Positions 17,201-24,880 of a stretch of 64,000 nt of DNA are shown one piece after another. The stretch covers positions 2,992,001 through 3,056,000 of the forward strand of contig NZ_LR738849.1 of assembly GCF_902702915.1 (NCBI RefSeq). Direction: 5' to 3'. Under the pieces are notes generated by a model that saw only the letters and a list, made by a program, of their open reading frames with translations, did not search any database and was not told where the DNA came from. The translations under genes were made by a program, and so were the position numbers. Source of the DNA: Desulfovibrio sp. 86 (GTDB lineage Bacteria; Desulfobacterota; Desulfovibrionia; Desulfovibrionales; Desulfovibrionaceae). How positions within the stretch are numbered: position 1 is the first letter of the stretch; each line of letters starts with the position of its first letter.

Positions 17201-17853
17201 TCTCCATCGGCTCCAATGACATGACCCAGATGGTGCTGGCTACCGACCGCGACAATGCGCGCCTTGCGCACATCTATGATGAAGAAGACCCCGCCGTTGT
17301 CTGGGCTATCCTGGTGAGCATCTTCACTGGGCTCAAGTATGGCAAAAAGGTGGGCTTCTGCGGTCAGGGCGTGTCCAATAGCCTTATCCTGCGCGGTCTG
17401 GTGGCCATTGCGGGCATTACGTCCGCCTCGGTTGTGCCTGACACCTATTATCAGACCGTGTTCGACATCGCCGCTGTGGAAGGGGAAAACATCCCCACCT
17501 CTGATCTTGGCAAATGGCTCGGCCAGCAGCACCACCAGCGTCTGGCTGCGCTTATGGAAAAGGCCGGTTACGGGCATATCCTCAAGAAATACAAGGACCC
17601 ACAGGATATCCTGGAATGGTACGAAGGGGAGTTGCAGCGTCGTCACGAGCAGTTCCGCGAGCATCTCGACACTCCCAAGGAAGACTTCTACCGGTCGGAG
17701 CTGCAAAGCTTCCGTTCCTCCTTCCACAAGCCTGTGATCTATGCCACATGGAACTGGGACGATACCGTGCTGGACGCCCTGCACCATGCAGGCTTCCAGA
17801 ACTTTGAGGAACAGGCCCAGGCCCTTGCGGCAGCCCGTTCCATACAGGAATAG
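14278..17853 (+). CDS. ppsA: Phosphoenolpyruvate synthase-like enzyme, enlarged
   Basis: 1191 residues from an ATG with GGAGGAAG just upstream. An upstream ATG at 14248 has no such site. Domain order is PPDK_N ATP-grasp (GGKNYNTAL near the N terminus, AVRSSAAGEDS), the swivelling phosphohistidine domain with GGDTSHAAITSRELG (catalytic His527), and the PEP-utilising C-terminal domain with SIGSNDMTQMVL and the catalytic Cys1028 in GFCGQG. It converts pyruvate and ATP to PEP, AMP and phosphate, opening gluconeogenesis from lactate or pyruvate. Typical PpsA is about 800 residues. Here roughly 175 extra residues lie between the His domain and the C-terminal domain, with a further ~120 at the end. 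The neighbouring pyruvate carboxylase suggests joint control of pyruvate exit into PEP and oxaloacetate. Confidence 0.9.
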   Translation: MGKSTAAKPAQNKVKGHAPEAIQKKLVLTGADIVQLGPEAELLVGGKNYNTALISQIEGIQAPYFRAISSLAFHQLLDETKVNGRVVRSVVDREYGRIDWNDPEINQDPDFLQKFVRQLGKQIYQAAKAEGEQSHTKLRTFINNIVEGFATSPEGIDQLRKRSVIVQAAILSVEVPSDVSEAVRGAYREICQDNSDDMTPVAVRSSAAGEDSRKKAFAGLQDTYLNMVGEEKVVEAYHWDCSSAYNLRSMTYRREAILDALAKAEATGDESIAETAKKEWAIEHTSLSVCMMQMINPVISGTAFSADTATGCRGTSRKDLVSIDASYGLGEAVVGGKVTPDKLYVFQRDDGAEVVIRQMGCKDMKIVYDERGGTKEVEVPELEALRWALSLSQAERVAQGVRAVSKAYDGMIMDTEFCIDANDKLWFVQARPETRWNEDLEMHPTTIFMRRREVDPKAAAEAEVLVEGNGASRGAGQGTVRFLRSALELNKIAKGDVLAAERTDPDMVPGMRVASAIMADVGGDTSHAAITSRELGIAAVIGIQRLDVLRALDGAEVTVDGTRGRVYRGLLPLHEVGGEMDVAKLPATKTKVGLVLADVGQALFLSRLRNFDQFEVGLLRAEFMLGNISIHPQALEAFDKGELEGVVHAKLKELEDRLSKVLREQMSVGLIVFNLNLRDYVGEVTGLAAELAALADTSKNLNAEDVLLQHRKMRELDHKIDQHMEMASRRIEVLKTSPDLADHVRIIMGYDDELALQNSADPESGKRIAEIEASVEAHVKRIKDMPGVIRLMDNIAHLREEVGLRSGLKKEMDDVRNLPEKIHSMIKARGFRTGKEHYVQTLAQNLALFAMAFYGKPITYRTTDFKSNEYRNLLGGNLFEHFEDNPMLGYRGVSRNIHDWEIEAFKLARGVYGGSNLRMMLPFVRTLEEARSMRSYLEQVHKLKSGQDGLKIILMSELPSNAILAKQFISEFDGFSIGSNDMTQMVLATDRDNARLAHIYDEEDPAVVWAILVSIFTGLKYGKKVGFCGQGVSNSLILRGLVAIAGITSASVVPDTYYQTVFDIAAVEGENIPTSDLGKWLGQQHHQRLAALMEKAGYGHILKKYKDPQDILEWYEGELQRRHEQFREHLDTPKEDFYRSELQSFRSSFHKPVIYATWNWDDTVLDALHHAGFQNFEEQAQALAAARSIQE

Positions 17854-17889
17854 CAACAAAGAACCACACAGGCTCCAGAGCCTGACAGC

Positions 17890-17935
17890 AAAACGGCCCG
17901 AAACCATCTTGGTTTCGGGCCGTTTTGGCGTTTTT
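17890..17935 (+). terminator. Terminator of PEP synthase gene
   Basis: Stem AAACGGCCCGAAACC / GGTTTCGGGCCGTTT (17891-17925) with a 5-nt loop, then TTGGCGTTTTT. It lies 37 bp after the stop codon. Confidence 0.9.
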
Positions 17936-18150
17936 GCCCCATATGCGACAAATGTTTTCAGTGGTAGCCCTGGTTACTCTTTCCAGCAGCGCAGGTGTTG
18001 GGGCAATCCCATTGTGAACGAGCACGCCGGTTTTGCATGGCACAGCCTGGACGGGCGCTGGAACGCGGCAGAGGTGCGCATGTTATTGCTCTGGCAAGCG
18101 CTCGAGGGGGATTGCATAGTTGAATCCTGTACTACACCAACTACGATAAG

Positions 18151-18220
18151 AGTTTTAGGGGGTGGGGGCGTGGGGGAGGAGACCCTTTTGCAAAAGGGTC
18201 CCTCCCCCACGAAGCATTTC
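18151..18220 (-). repeat. Family B hairpin repeat, copy 1
   Basis: Core GGGGGAGG-GACCCTTTTGCAAAAGGGTC-CCTCCCCC hairpin between GTTTTAGGGGGTGGGGGCGT and CGAAGCATTTC. It sits 22-91 bp downstream of the drug-exporter stop, in the same orientation as that gene. It may act as a transcription end. Four other copies are in this window. 17936-18150 otherwise holds nothing recognisable. Confidence 0.8.
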
Positions 18221-18241
18221 TCAACAACACTTACAATGACA

Positions 18242-19753
18242 CTATTCTATCTGCTTAGTGCGGGATGCCGGGCCATTGGCTCGCGGCGTGCTTCTGCCCT
18301 GGAAAGCCAGAATGGCAGCCATAATCAGGCAGGCAGAGCCTGCCACCAGCATGGCCATTTGAAAACCGTGCGCTATGGCTTCACGGTAATAGTGCAGGGC
18401 CGGGGCGGCCGTTGCATCTGTTGCAGCGGTGAAAACGAGCGCCTGAGCGCGCAGGGCGGCTTGAGGAATGCCGTCTGCCGTCATAAGCCGTGTGGCATAC
18501 CTGACGGCTTCCGCACCGAGCAGCGCGCCCAGAATGGCAATGCCAAATGCCATGCCGCCTTGCCGCAGGGCATTCATCACGGCGGAGGCCGTGGCAAAGC
18601 GCGATTTATTTACTGAGCCTAAAACGCAGACGCCAGTGACAGGCACGGCCACCCCCATGCCGACCCCCATCAGGGCCAGTAGTGACCCTGTATACACATA
18701 GCCTGTGTCCACTTCGGCAAAAAACAACAAGGCCATGGCAACGCCGATAAGGGCATAGCTCCCGACCATCAGCCATTGGGCGCTGATTCGGGCGTGCAGT
18801 CTGCCAAAAAAAAGGGACACCACCGCAGTGAGCAAAAATTGCGGCATCATGCGCACTCCGGCCTCGGAAGCGCTGGCGCCCTGCGCGCTCTGAAAATAAA
18901 GTGAAAAGAAAAACAGGCTGCTATAGGTAGAAAAGCCCAGGATGAATGAGGCGAGATTGGATATGTCAAAGTCGGATTGCTTGAACAGGGGCAATGGCAA
19001 CAAGGGGTTGGCAGTTCTGGATTGCTGATGCAAAAATACGACGAACAGAAGGCAGGAGCCAGTGAACGGGACTGTCGCCACAGTTGACAGCAGCCCATGC
19101 TGGCCTGCTGTGATAAGGGCGTAGGTCATGCCGCCCAGCCAGAGAATGCTGAGGGTCTGCCCGGCCACGTCAAGACGCAGATCCTTCTCTACGGCGATCT
19201 CCTTCATACCCCATCCGCCAAGCGCCAGTGCCACTATGCCCAGAGGGATATTGATCAGAAATATGCTCGGCCAGCCTGTGGAATCCACAAGAAGTCCACC
19301 CAGTAAAGGGCCGACAATGAGCCCGATGGCGCTGAATGTGGACCAGCCGCCAATAACCTTTGCCCGCAGCTTTGCATCATCAAAGGCGTGAAAAATGATG
19401 GACATGGCTCCGGGAATGATCACTGCCCCGGCCGCGCCCTGGACGCTCCGGGCAACAAGAAGCAGCCCTATACTGCCTGCAAAGGCGCAAAGGAGCGAGG
19501 CCGCAGTAAAGAGGGCCATTGCCAGCATCCATATTCTCTTGAGGCCGAACTTGTTGCTGAGTCCGCTGGCGGACAGCATAAAGGCGGCAAGGCAAACCGC
19601 GTAGGCATTGACTATCCATTGCAGCTCGGCAAGAGAGGCGTCAACGTCCGCCTGTATGGCGGGCAGAGCCACGTTGACGATGGTGATGTCAATATCGGCA
19701 ATAAAAGTCCCCAAATAGGCGGCGGCGGTCAGCGCCACAAGCTTTTTATCCAT
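18242..19753 (-). CDS. MFS multidrug exporter, DHA2 (14-TM) family
   Basis: 503 residues with many hydrophobic helices, consistent with 14 membrane segments. Family signatures: LGTFIADIDITIVNVALPAI in helix 1 (the D-x-x-I-V-N-V-A-L-P motif D1 of DHA2) and motif C GLIVGPLLGG around helix 5. It should export drugs or toxic organic compounds in exchange for protons. It is divergently transcribed from a TetR-family gene and the two share a palindromic operator, so it is very likely repressed by that regulator and induced by its ligand. Length and motifs match EmrB/QacA-type pumps. No membrane-fusion protein is encoded alongside. Confidence 0.92.
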   Translation of the reverse strand: MDKKLVALTAAAYLGTFIADIDITIVNVALPAIQADVDASLAELQWIVNAYAVCLAAFMLSASGLSNKFGLKRIWMLAMALFTAASLLCAFAGSIGLLLVARSVQGAAGAVIIPGAMSIIFHAFDDAKLRAKVIGGWSTFSAIGLIVGPLLGGLLVDSTGWPSIFLINIPLGIVALALGGWGMKEIAVEKDLRLDVAGQTLSILWLGGMTYALITAGQHGLLSTVATVPFTGSCLLFVVFLHQQSRTANPLLPLPLFKQSDFDISNLASFILGFSTYSSLFFFSLYFQSAQGASASEAGVRMMPQFLLTAVVSLFFGRLHARISAQWLMVGSYALIGVAMALLFFAEVDTGYVYTGSLLALMGVGMGVAVPVTGVCVLGSVNKSRFATASAVMNALRQGGMAFGIAILGALLGAEAVRYATRLMTADGIPQAALRAQALVFTAATDATAAPALHYYREAIAHGFQMAMLVAGSACLIMAAILAFQGRSTPRANGPASRTKQIE

Positions 19754-19813
19754 GTGTGTTTCCTTATGGGCTTGCCTGAAGGTCTCGGTTCAGGCAGCAC
19801 TGCAAGAAAATAA

Positions 19814-19830
19814 AGACCGACCGTCGGTCT
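19814..19830. promoter_or_regulatory. Palindromic TetR-type operator between exporter and regulator
   Basis: AGACCGAC-C-GTCGGTCT is a perfect 8-bp inverted repeat around one base. GACCGACCGTCGGTC-like sites are typical of TetR-family operators. It lies 61 bp from the exporter start and 84 bp from the regulator start, where it can control both. Confidence 0.75.
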
Positions 19831-19913
19831 GTCAATGGGGAAATAATGATTGCGGTCTGGGCAGGCAATGGTCAATACTGAGAGCAAGACACGAACACGA
19901 GGTTGCTGCGGAT

Positions 19914-20543
19914 ATGCCGAAAAAAAGCAGACTGTTGCTGGAAAATAACGTCGCCCTGAGCGCTGGTGAAAAGCGCCGGTCCGAACTGCTCGACATTGCG
20001 CGCGCGGTGTTTTTGGAAAAGGGGTTTGAAGCGGCCACAGTAAACGACATACTTGCGGCGGCCGCCTTGTCCAAGGGGGGCTTTTACCACCATTTCAAAT
20101 CCAAGGATGAAGTGCTGAACGCGCTTCGCGCCCGTTATACGCAGTGGTTTCTTGAAGCGGTGGAAAGGAGCGTGGCCACAGTGCCGGAAACGGCCCTGGA
20201 GGAAAAATTTCAGACCTGGATCAGGGCCTATGTGGATGCGTATTTTTCAAGCTATGCCGAGCATGATCTGGTCTATCATTCGGTCCATGCCAGCCGGGCC
20301 AATGCGGATCGGCTGGCTGTGACCAGCAGTCTTGAACGCCTCTTGCAGCAGGGAGTGGAACAGGGAGTGTGGCGGCTTTCGTCTCCCGCATTTACGGCCA
20401 CGATTATCTATTCAGCCATTCACGGAGTTGTGGACGAGAGCATTGCGGACGGCACAGGCTGTTCGGAGCGTCTTGAGGAACCTCTGGCGCAGCGTCTGGC
20501 GGATCGGCTTTATGTCTCGTTGCGGTTGCTGCTCCAGGCGTAA
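19914..20543 (+). CDS. TetR-family transcriptional repressor
   Basis: 209 residues from the ATG at 19914. A longer frame back to 19752 would run through the operator and shows no helix-turn-helix extension, so it is rejected. The N-terminal DNA-binding domain is classic TetR: RRSELLDIARAVFLEKGFE, then TVNDILAAAALSKGGFYHHF with the recognition helix KGGFYHHFKSKDEVL. The C-terminal ligand-binding part is helical (TetR_C type). It probably represses the divergent DHA2 exporter and itself through the palindrome at 19814-19830. The GAGG ribosome site is somewhat distant (11 nt). Confidence 0.9.
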   Translation: MPKKSRLLLENNVALSAGEKRRSELLDIARAVFLEKGFEAATVNDILAAAALSKGGFYHHFKSKDEVLNALRARYTQWFLEAVERSVATVPETALEEKFQTWIRAYVDAYFSSYAEHDLVYHSVHASRANADRLAVTSSLERLLQQGVEQGVWRLSSPAFTATIIYSAIHGVVDESIADGTGCSERLEEPLAQRLADRLYVSLRLLLQA

Positions 20544-20802
20544 CGAAAAGCGCCATTTTCCCGCAAGCAAAGTGCGGTGTTGCGGGATTGTTGTTGCTTT
20601 GTGCGAAGGTGTGGCGGGCAATGCCCTGTGCGGTGCAAAAGGCAAGGCGCTTGCTCTGTGTAACAAAGGTTGGGCTTTGGATAACACGGCGCTTGCGTGA
20701 AGGCGCAAGCGCGGCATATGCGCCTGGGGTGTCTGCTCCGGCAAGCGTTCGGGCGGGCGCACGCAGTCATTGAGAATGTGTATTCTCAATGGCTGCTCTG
20801 GT
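20544..20802. other. Gap between tetR and uvsE with hairpins
   Basis: No gene seen. Contains GGCGCTTGCG...CGCAAGCGC (about 20688-20713) and a perfect hairpin CATTGAGAAT-GTGT-ATTCTCAATG (20768-20791) ending 11 bp from the uvsE stop. Similar pieces (GGCGCTTGCC...GGCGCAAGCGCGG, ATATTCTCAAT) recur at 58230-58325, so this may be a diverged repeat family. Confidence 0.4.
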
Positions 20803-22059
20803 TTAGTTCAGGTAAAAGTAGAGGCTGTGCAACAGGTATTCTTCGCCCTTGCTCGCCGCCAGGGCCAGGATTTTACGCTTGATGCGGGGAAGCGGCGCAA
20901 GATCGCTGCCCAGAAGTTCAAGGTCTGCGAGCATGCGGGCTGATTCGCTGGCCGTCGCCTTTTTGCTTACGTAGCCCCAGACGTGCTCGGCGGCGTTTCT
21001 GGCCTTGCCCGGTTCAAGATCGCAGGCAAGGGCATCTTCGAGCAGGGCGTAAAACGCTTCCGCAGCCGGGCGATCGCTTTTGAGCAGATGGCGTATGGCG
21101 GAATAGGCATTGGGGCTGCGCTCCAGCACAAGGTACTTGTAGCGCGCCCATTCTTCCGTGAGGCTTTTACGCGGCAGGCCTGGCTGGGTCAGGTTTGCGC
21201 ATTTGACCGCAGAGAGGTTTTTGTCCTTCACTTCCAGCATGACATCAAGCTCGCGATCTTCAAGCAGGCCGTGCATGTGCATGAAAGGGCGCATGGCGAT
21301 GGTGAGGGAGTGCATGCCCGGTTTGCCGCCCGCCAACTGCTGCGAATAATGGATTTTCTGGCGTCCGCTGCGCGCGTTCCAGGTGGCTCCTGCGCGGTCA
21401 AGCCAGTGCTGCATGCCGCCATGGGGGGGCGGGTTCAGCTCATGATGAAAAATGTCAAAAATGGCAGGCAGTTCAAAGTCGTGGCACACTGCCAGAACAT
21501 CTTCAATGGTGTAGATGCGCTCGTCATTTTCCAGAGCCAGTCGTTGCAGGATAGCATCGGGCAAAGCAGCAAGATTGTCGCGCAGCCTTTGTAACGCGGC
21601 AGGCTTGTCGCCATAGCCCCCGCCCAGATGCAGGATTATGCGGCATTCCGGGCCGGCTTGCAGGGAGTGAAGAAAGGCCGCGTGGTAGGCCAGGTCTGCC
21701 ACGGCCTTGAGCACTACATCCTCACGAGGGGAGTTGAGCACCGTGTACTGGCCGGGATGCATGGAAAGGCGCACGCCGCTTTGGCGCGCGAGGGCGGCCA
21801 GGTTTTCAAGCTCCGGCCGCAATGCGGCCTGCCAGTCAAAATCAATGTCCTCATGCGACGCCAGCGGGATGCAGTCGGAACTGATGCGCATGAGTGCAAA
21901 GGACTCGCTGCGGCAATAGCGCAGCATGGCTTCCAGCGCGCCCAGATTGTTCCGGCTGACGGCCAGGAGGTTGTCACGGCTTGCGCGAGCCAGGGTAAGG
22001 CTGCTTTGCGCCGCCCCGGGCAGTCCAACGGTTTTACAGGCAAAGCCGTAGCGGATCAT
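20803..22059 (-). CDS. uvsE: UV DNA damage endonuclease UvsE with DUF1722-like C-terminal domain
   Basis: 418 residues. Residues 1 to about 290 are a UVDE TIM-barrel nuclease: RYGFACKTVGL at the N terminus, MRISSDCIPLASH, SMHPGQYTVLNSP, HLGGGYGDK, LENDERIYTIEDVL and IFDIFHHELN provide the metal ligands. It nicks DNA 5' to UV photoproducts, starting an alternative excision repair. Standard bacterial UvsE is about 300-320 residues. Here about 110 further residues begin EEWARYKYLVLERSPNAYSA and include AEHVWGYVSKKATASESARML. This resembles the DUF1722/YbgA domain often linked to photolyase genes. The fusion is inferred from pattern memory. Transcribed alone, downstream of groSL on the same strand. 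Confidence 0.92.
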   Translation of the reverse strand: MIRYGFACKTVGLPGAAQSSLTLARASRDNLLAVSRNNLGALEAMLRYCRSESFALMRISSDCIPLASHEDIDFDWQAALRPELENLAALARQSGVRLSMHPGQYTVLNSPREDVVLKAVADLAYHAAFLHSLQAGPECRIILHLGGGYGDKPAALQRLRDNLAALPDAILQRLALENDERIYTIEDVLAVCHDFELPAIFDIFHHELNPPPHGGMQHWLDRAGATWNARSGRQKIHYSQQLAGGKPGMHSLTIAMRPFMHMHGLLEDRELDVMLEVKDKNLSAVKCANLTQPGLPRKSLTEEWARYKYLVLERSPNAYSAIRHLLKSDRPAAEAFYALLEDALACDLEPGKARNAAEHVWGYVSKKATASESARMLADLELLGSDLAPLPRIKRKILALAASKGEEYLLHSLYFYLN

Positions 22060-22077
22060 AAAAAATGCCTTTGGTGC

Positions 22078-22106
22078 AAAAAAGCCCCCGCTTGCGCGGG
22101 GGCTTT
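22078..22106 (-). terminator. Terminator of groSL
   Basis: Stem AAAGCCCCCGC / GCGGGGGCTTT with a short loop, followed on the minus strand by TTTTTTG. It lies 34 bp after the groL stop. Confidence 0.9.
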
Positions 22107-22139
22107 GTCATTCTACAAATCGGGAAGCGCCGGGCTGGC

Positions 22140-23789
22140 TTAGTACATGCCGCCCATGCCGCCCATTCCACCCATGCCGCCCATGTCAGGCATGGCAGCT
22201 TCTTTCTTGGGTTCGGGCTTTTCGCAAATGGCGCATTCGGTGGTCAGCAGCAGGGAGGCCACGGAAGCGGCATTCTGCAGAGCCGTACGGGTGACCTTTT
22301 TGGGGTCAATGACGCCAGCCTTGATGAGGTCTTCGTATTCGCCGGTAGCGGCGTTGAAACCGAAGCCGTCCTTGCCTTCGCGCACCCTTTCGACCACGAT
22401 GGAGCCTTCAAAGCCGGCATTGTGGGCGATCTGGCGCAGGGGCTCTTCAATGGCGCGGCGGATGATGTTCACGCCAGCCAGTTCGTCGTCGTCAGCGGGC
22501 TTGATGTCGCAAAGAACCTTGGCCACGCGGATGAGGGCGGTACCGCCGCCAGGCACAATGCCTTCTTCCACGGCAGCGCGGGTGGCATTGAGGGCGTCTT
22601 CAACGCGGTCTTTCTTTTCCTTCATTTCCACTTCAGTGGCAGCGCCCACATGCACCACGGCCACGCCGCCCACCAGCTTGGCAAGACGTTCCTGCAGCTT
22701 TTCGCGGTCATAGTCGGAGGTGCTGTCTTCGATCTGGGCGCGGATCTGCTTCACGCGGGCCTTGATGTCTTCGCTCTTGCCAGCGCCGTCAACAATGGTG
22801 GTGTTTTCCTTGTCGATGACAATGCGCTTGGCGGTGCCAAGTTCGGCCAGGCTCATGTTTTCAAGCTTGGAGCCGGTGTCGTCGGAAGCCACCTGGCCGC
22901 CGGTCAGCACGGCGATATCCTGAAGCATGGCCTTGCGGCGGTCGCCGAAGCCAGGAGCCTTCACGGCGACAACCTGGAGGGCGCCACGCAGCTTGTTGAC
23001 CACCAGGGTGGCCAGGGCTTCGCCTTCCACGTCTTCAGCGATGATCATGAGCGGACGGTTTACCTTGGCAACCTGCTCAAGCACGGGCAGCATGTCTTTC
23101 ATGCTGGAGATTTTCTTTTCCGTGCAGAGGATGTAAGGATTGTCCATTTCGCAGACCATCTTTTCGGGATTGGTCACGAAGTAGGGGGAAAGGTAGCCGC
23201 GGTCAAAGCGCATGCCTTCAACCACATCCATGGTGGTTTCGAGGCCCTTGGCTTCTTCAACCGTGATGACGCCTTCCTTGCCCACTTTGGACATGGCTTC
23301 GGCAATGATGTTGCCGATGGTGGTGTCGGAGTTGGCAGAAATGGTGCCGATCTGGGCGATTTCTTTCTGGTCGCGGGTAGGCTTGGCAAGATTGGCAAGT
23401 TCGGCGATCAGGCTTTCAACAGCCTTGTCGATGCCGCGCTTGATGGCCATGGGATTGCGGCCAGCAGCCACAAGCTTGATGCCTTCGCGGTAAATGGCCT
23501 GGGCCAGAATGGTGGCGGTGGTGGTACCGTCGCCAGCGGCATCGGAAGTTTTGGAGGCCACTTCCTTGACGAGCTGGGCGCCCATGTTCTCAAACTTGTC
23601 GGAAAGTTCGATTTCCTTGGCAACCGTCACGCCGTCCTTGGTGATGACGGGAGCGCCAAACGACTTTTCAATGGCCACGTTGCGGCCTTTGGGGCCAAGG
23701 GTAATCTTGACGGCATTGGCAAGCTTATCAACGCCACGGGAAAGTTTTTCGCGGGCTTTAACATCAAAAAAAATTTCTTTAGCAGACAT
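22140..23789 (-). CDS. groL: 60 kDa chaperonin GroEL
   Basis: 549 residues. Begins [16 protein letters not shown] and contains the ATP-binding [11 protein letters not shown] and [11 protein letters not shown], the apical-domain segment and the terminal GGM repeats ([16 protein letters not shown]). GroEL forms the double-ring ATP-driven folding chamber capped by GroES. Only 41 bp separate it from groS upstream. The start has an AGGAGGAAA-type site (TCCTCC on the plus strand at 23801-23806). Nothing unusual in length or motifs. A long open frame on the opposite strand is a codon-usage shadow. Confidence 0.98.
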   Translation of the reverse strand: MSAKEIFFDVKAREKLSRGVDKLANAVKITLGPKGRNVAIEKSFGAPVITKDGVTVAKEIELSDKFENMGAQLVKEVASKTSDAAGDGTTTATILAQAIYREGIKLVAAGRNPMAIKRGIDKAVESLIAELANLAKPTRDQKEIAQIGTISANSDTTIGNIIAEAMSKVGKEGVITVEEAKGLETTMDVVEGMRFDRGYLSPYFVTNPEKMVCEMDNPYILCTEKKISSMKDMLPVLEQVAKVNRPLMIIAEDVEGEALATLVVNKLRGALQVVAVKAPGFGDRRKAMLQDIAVLTGGQVASDDTGSKLENMSLAELGTAKRIVIDKENTTIVDGAGKSEDIKARVKQIRAQIEDSTSDYDREKLQERLAKLVGGVAVVHVGAATEVEMKEKKDRVEDALNATRAAVEEGIVPGGGTALIRVAKVLCDIKPADDDELAGVNIIRRAIEEPLRQIAHNAGFEGSIVVERVREGKDGFGFNAATGEYEDLIKAGVIDPKKVTRTALQNAASVASLLLTTECAICEKPEPKKEAAMPDMGGMGGMGGMGGMY

Positions 23790-23830
23790 TGGGACATTTC
23801 CTCCTAGTGGTAATGCGGCAAAGGTGGGAG

Positions 23831-24118
23831 TTAGTCGATGATGGCGAGAATGTCTTCTTCGCGCATGACCAGATGGTCAACGCCGTCAAGCTTCACTTCA
23901 GTACCGGCGTACTTGTTGAACAGCACTTCGTCCCCGGCCTTGACGGCCAGAGGGGTGCGCTCGCCATTATCCCCTACCTTGCCGGGACCCACAGCCACAA
24001 CCTGACCCTTGGACGGCTTTTCTTTAGCCGTGTCGGGGATGAACAGGCCACCGGCGGTCTTTTCTTCGGACTCAAGGCGTTTGACCAGAACACGGTCGTT
24101 AAGGGGTTTCAGCTTCAT
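23831..24118 (-). CDS. groS: 10 kDa co-chaperonin GroES
   Basis: 95 residues with the GroES start [20 protein letters not shown], the mobile loop [16 protein letters not shown] and the closing [15 protein letters not shown]. It forms the heptameric lid of GroEL. First gene of the groSL operon, preceded by a GGGAGGA ribosome site. The upstream region lacks the CIRCE operator but has a heat-shock-like promoter. Confidence 0.98.
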   Translation of the reverse strand: MKLKPLNDRVLVKRLESEEKTAGGLFIPDTAKEKPSKGQVVAVGPGKVGDNGERTPLAVKAGDEVLFNKYAGTEVKLDGVDHLVMREEDILAIID

Positions 24119-24280
24119 GACGTCAGATCCTCCCGGAAATGTTATTATCGTCCCTCAGGGACACAGCTATGTATGCAAAATAGCGTACATGCTGGAAATA
24201 TTGCGCGTAACAGGCCATGTTGAACAGTCTGTCCAATCCGGCCCCGCACCGGCATAGAAATAAGACATGCTGGCGGGTTG

Positions 24281-24311
24281 AAAAGGGGGTTGTGTGGAAT
24301 TTTTTTGAAGT
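24281..24311 (-). promoter_or_regulatory. Possible sigma-32 heat-shock promoter for groSL
   Basis: The minus strand reads CTTCAAA, 14 bp, CCCCCTTTT, close to the sigma-32 consensus CTTGAAA-N11-16-CCCCATNT. It lies about 165 bp upstream of groS. No GAGTGCTAA-type CIRCE repeat was found between it and the gene. Confidence 0.45.
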
Positions 24312-24377
24312 TTTTTCTAACCATGTAAAATAATAGTAAATTACATGATTAAAAAAGAATCCGCACATCCGCTATTT

Positions 24378-24421
24378 CCGGCATCCGGCCCTTGCGGCAA
24401 CCCGGCAAACCGGGACGCCGG
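24378..24421. other. GC-rich folded segment upstream of groSL, function unknown
   Basis: CCGGC...GCCGG closes around an inner hairpin CCCGG-CAAA-CCGGG. The surrounding stretch 24312-24588 has no gene. No known riboswitch class was matched by eye. Confidence 0.3.
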
Positions 24422-24588
24422 ACAGCGAAAGATCTTCGCGGGCTGTTACGTCACGGCACCATACGTTATTGGGCGGCAAAGTAAAGCCCTACTCTGCACT
24501 GATGGCGCGGGCCGGAATTTGATGGCCGTTGCCGCTGGCGGCGGCCCTTTGCGTCAGCCCTTGGACTCGACGAGAACAATGCCATTTT

Positions 24589-24659
24589 GAAATACTTTTG
24601 TGGGGGAGGAACCCATTTGTAAAAGGGTCGCCTCCCCCATGCCCCCACCCCCTAAAACT
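24589..24659 (+). repeat. Family B hairpin repeat, copy 2 (diverged)
   Basis: GAAATACTTTTG, then GGGGGAGG...CCTCCCCC with mismatches in the arms (ACCCATTTGTAAAAGGGT), then CCCCCACCCCCTAAAACTT. This is the only copy that does not follow a gene in its own orientation. Confidence 0.75.
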
Positions 24660-24797
24660 TTGACTGTTTTTTATTACAGTACAACGATTTTATAATCTGA
24701 AGGAGGCAGAAACAACGTCTTACAGACAGCGCGCCATCTAGGGGCTATTTGCTCTCAGGGACTTCACCGCAAGACAGCCTGAAAAACATATTGGCCC

Positions 24798-24845
24798 AAA
24801 AAGCGTCACAGGGGCCGCTGCATTTTGGCAGCGGCCCCTGTGACG
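24798..24845 (-). terminator. Terminator of D-lactate dehydrogenase gene
   Basis: Near-perfect long stem, positions 24804-24820 with 24829-24845 (GTCACAGGGGCCGCTGC paired with its complement), followed on the minus strand by CTTTTTGG. It lies 36 bp after the stop at 24881. Confidence 0.88.
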
Positions 24846-24880
24846 TTTGTTTACTGTTTGCGGGATGCGGCCTGTTGTGC

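Noticed and set aside
22065..23807. 580-residue open frame opposite groL
   Set aside because: A long antisense frame over groEL is a familiar codon-bias artefact; GroEL on the minus strand is unmistakable.
24119..24340. CIRCE operator upstream of groES
   Set aside because: No TTAGCACTC-N9-GAGTGCTAA-like dyad is present on either strand.
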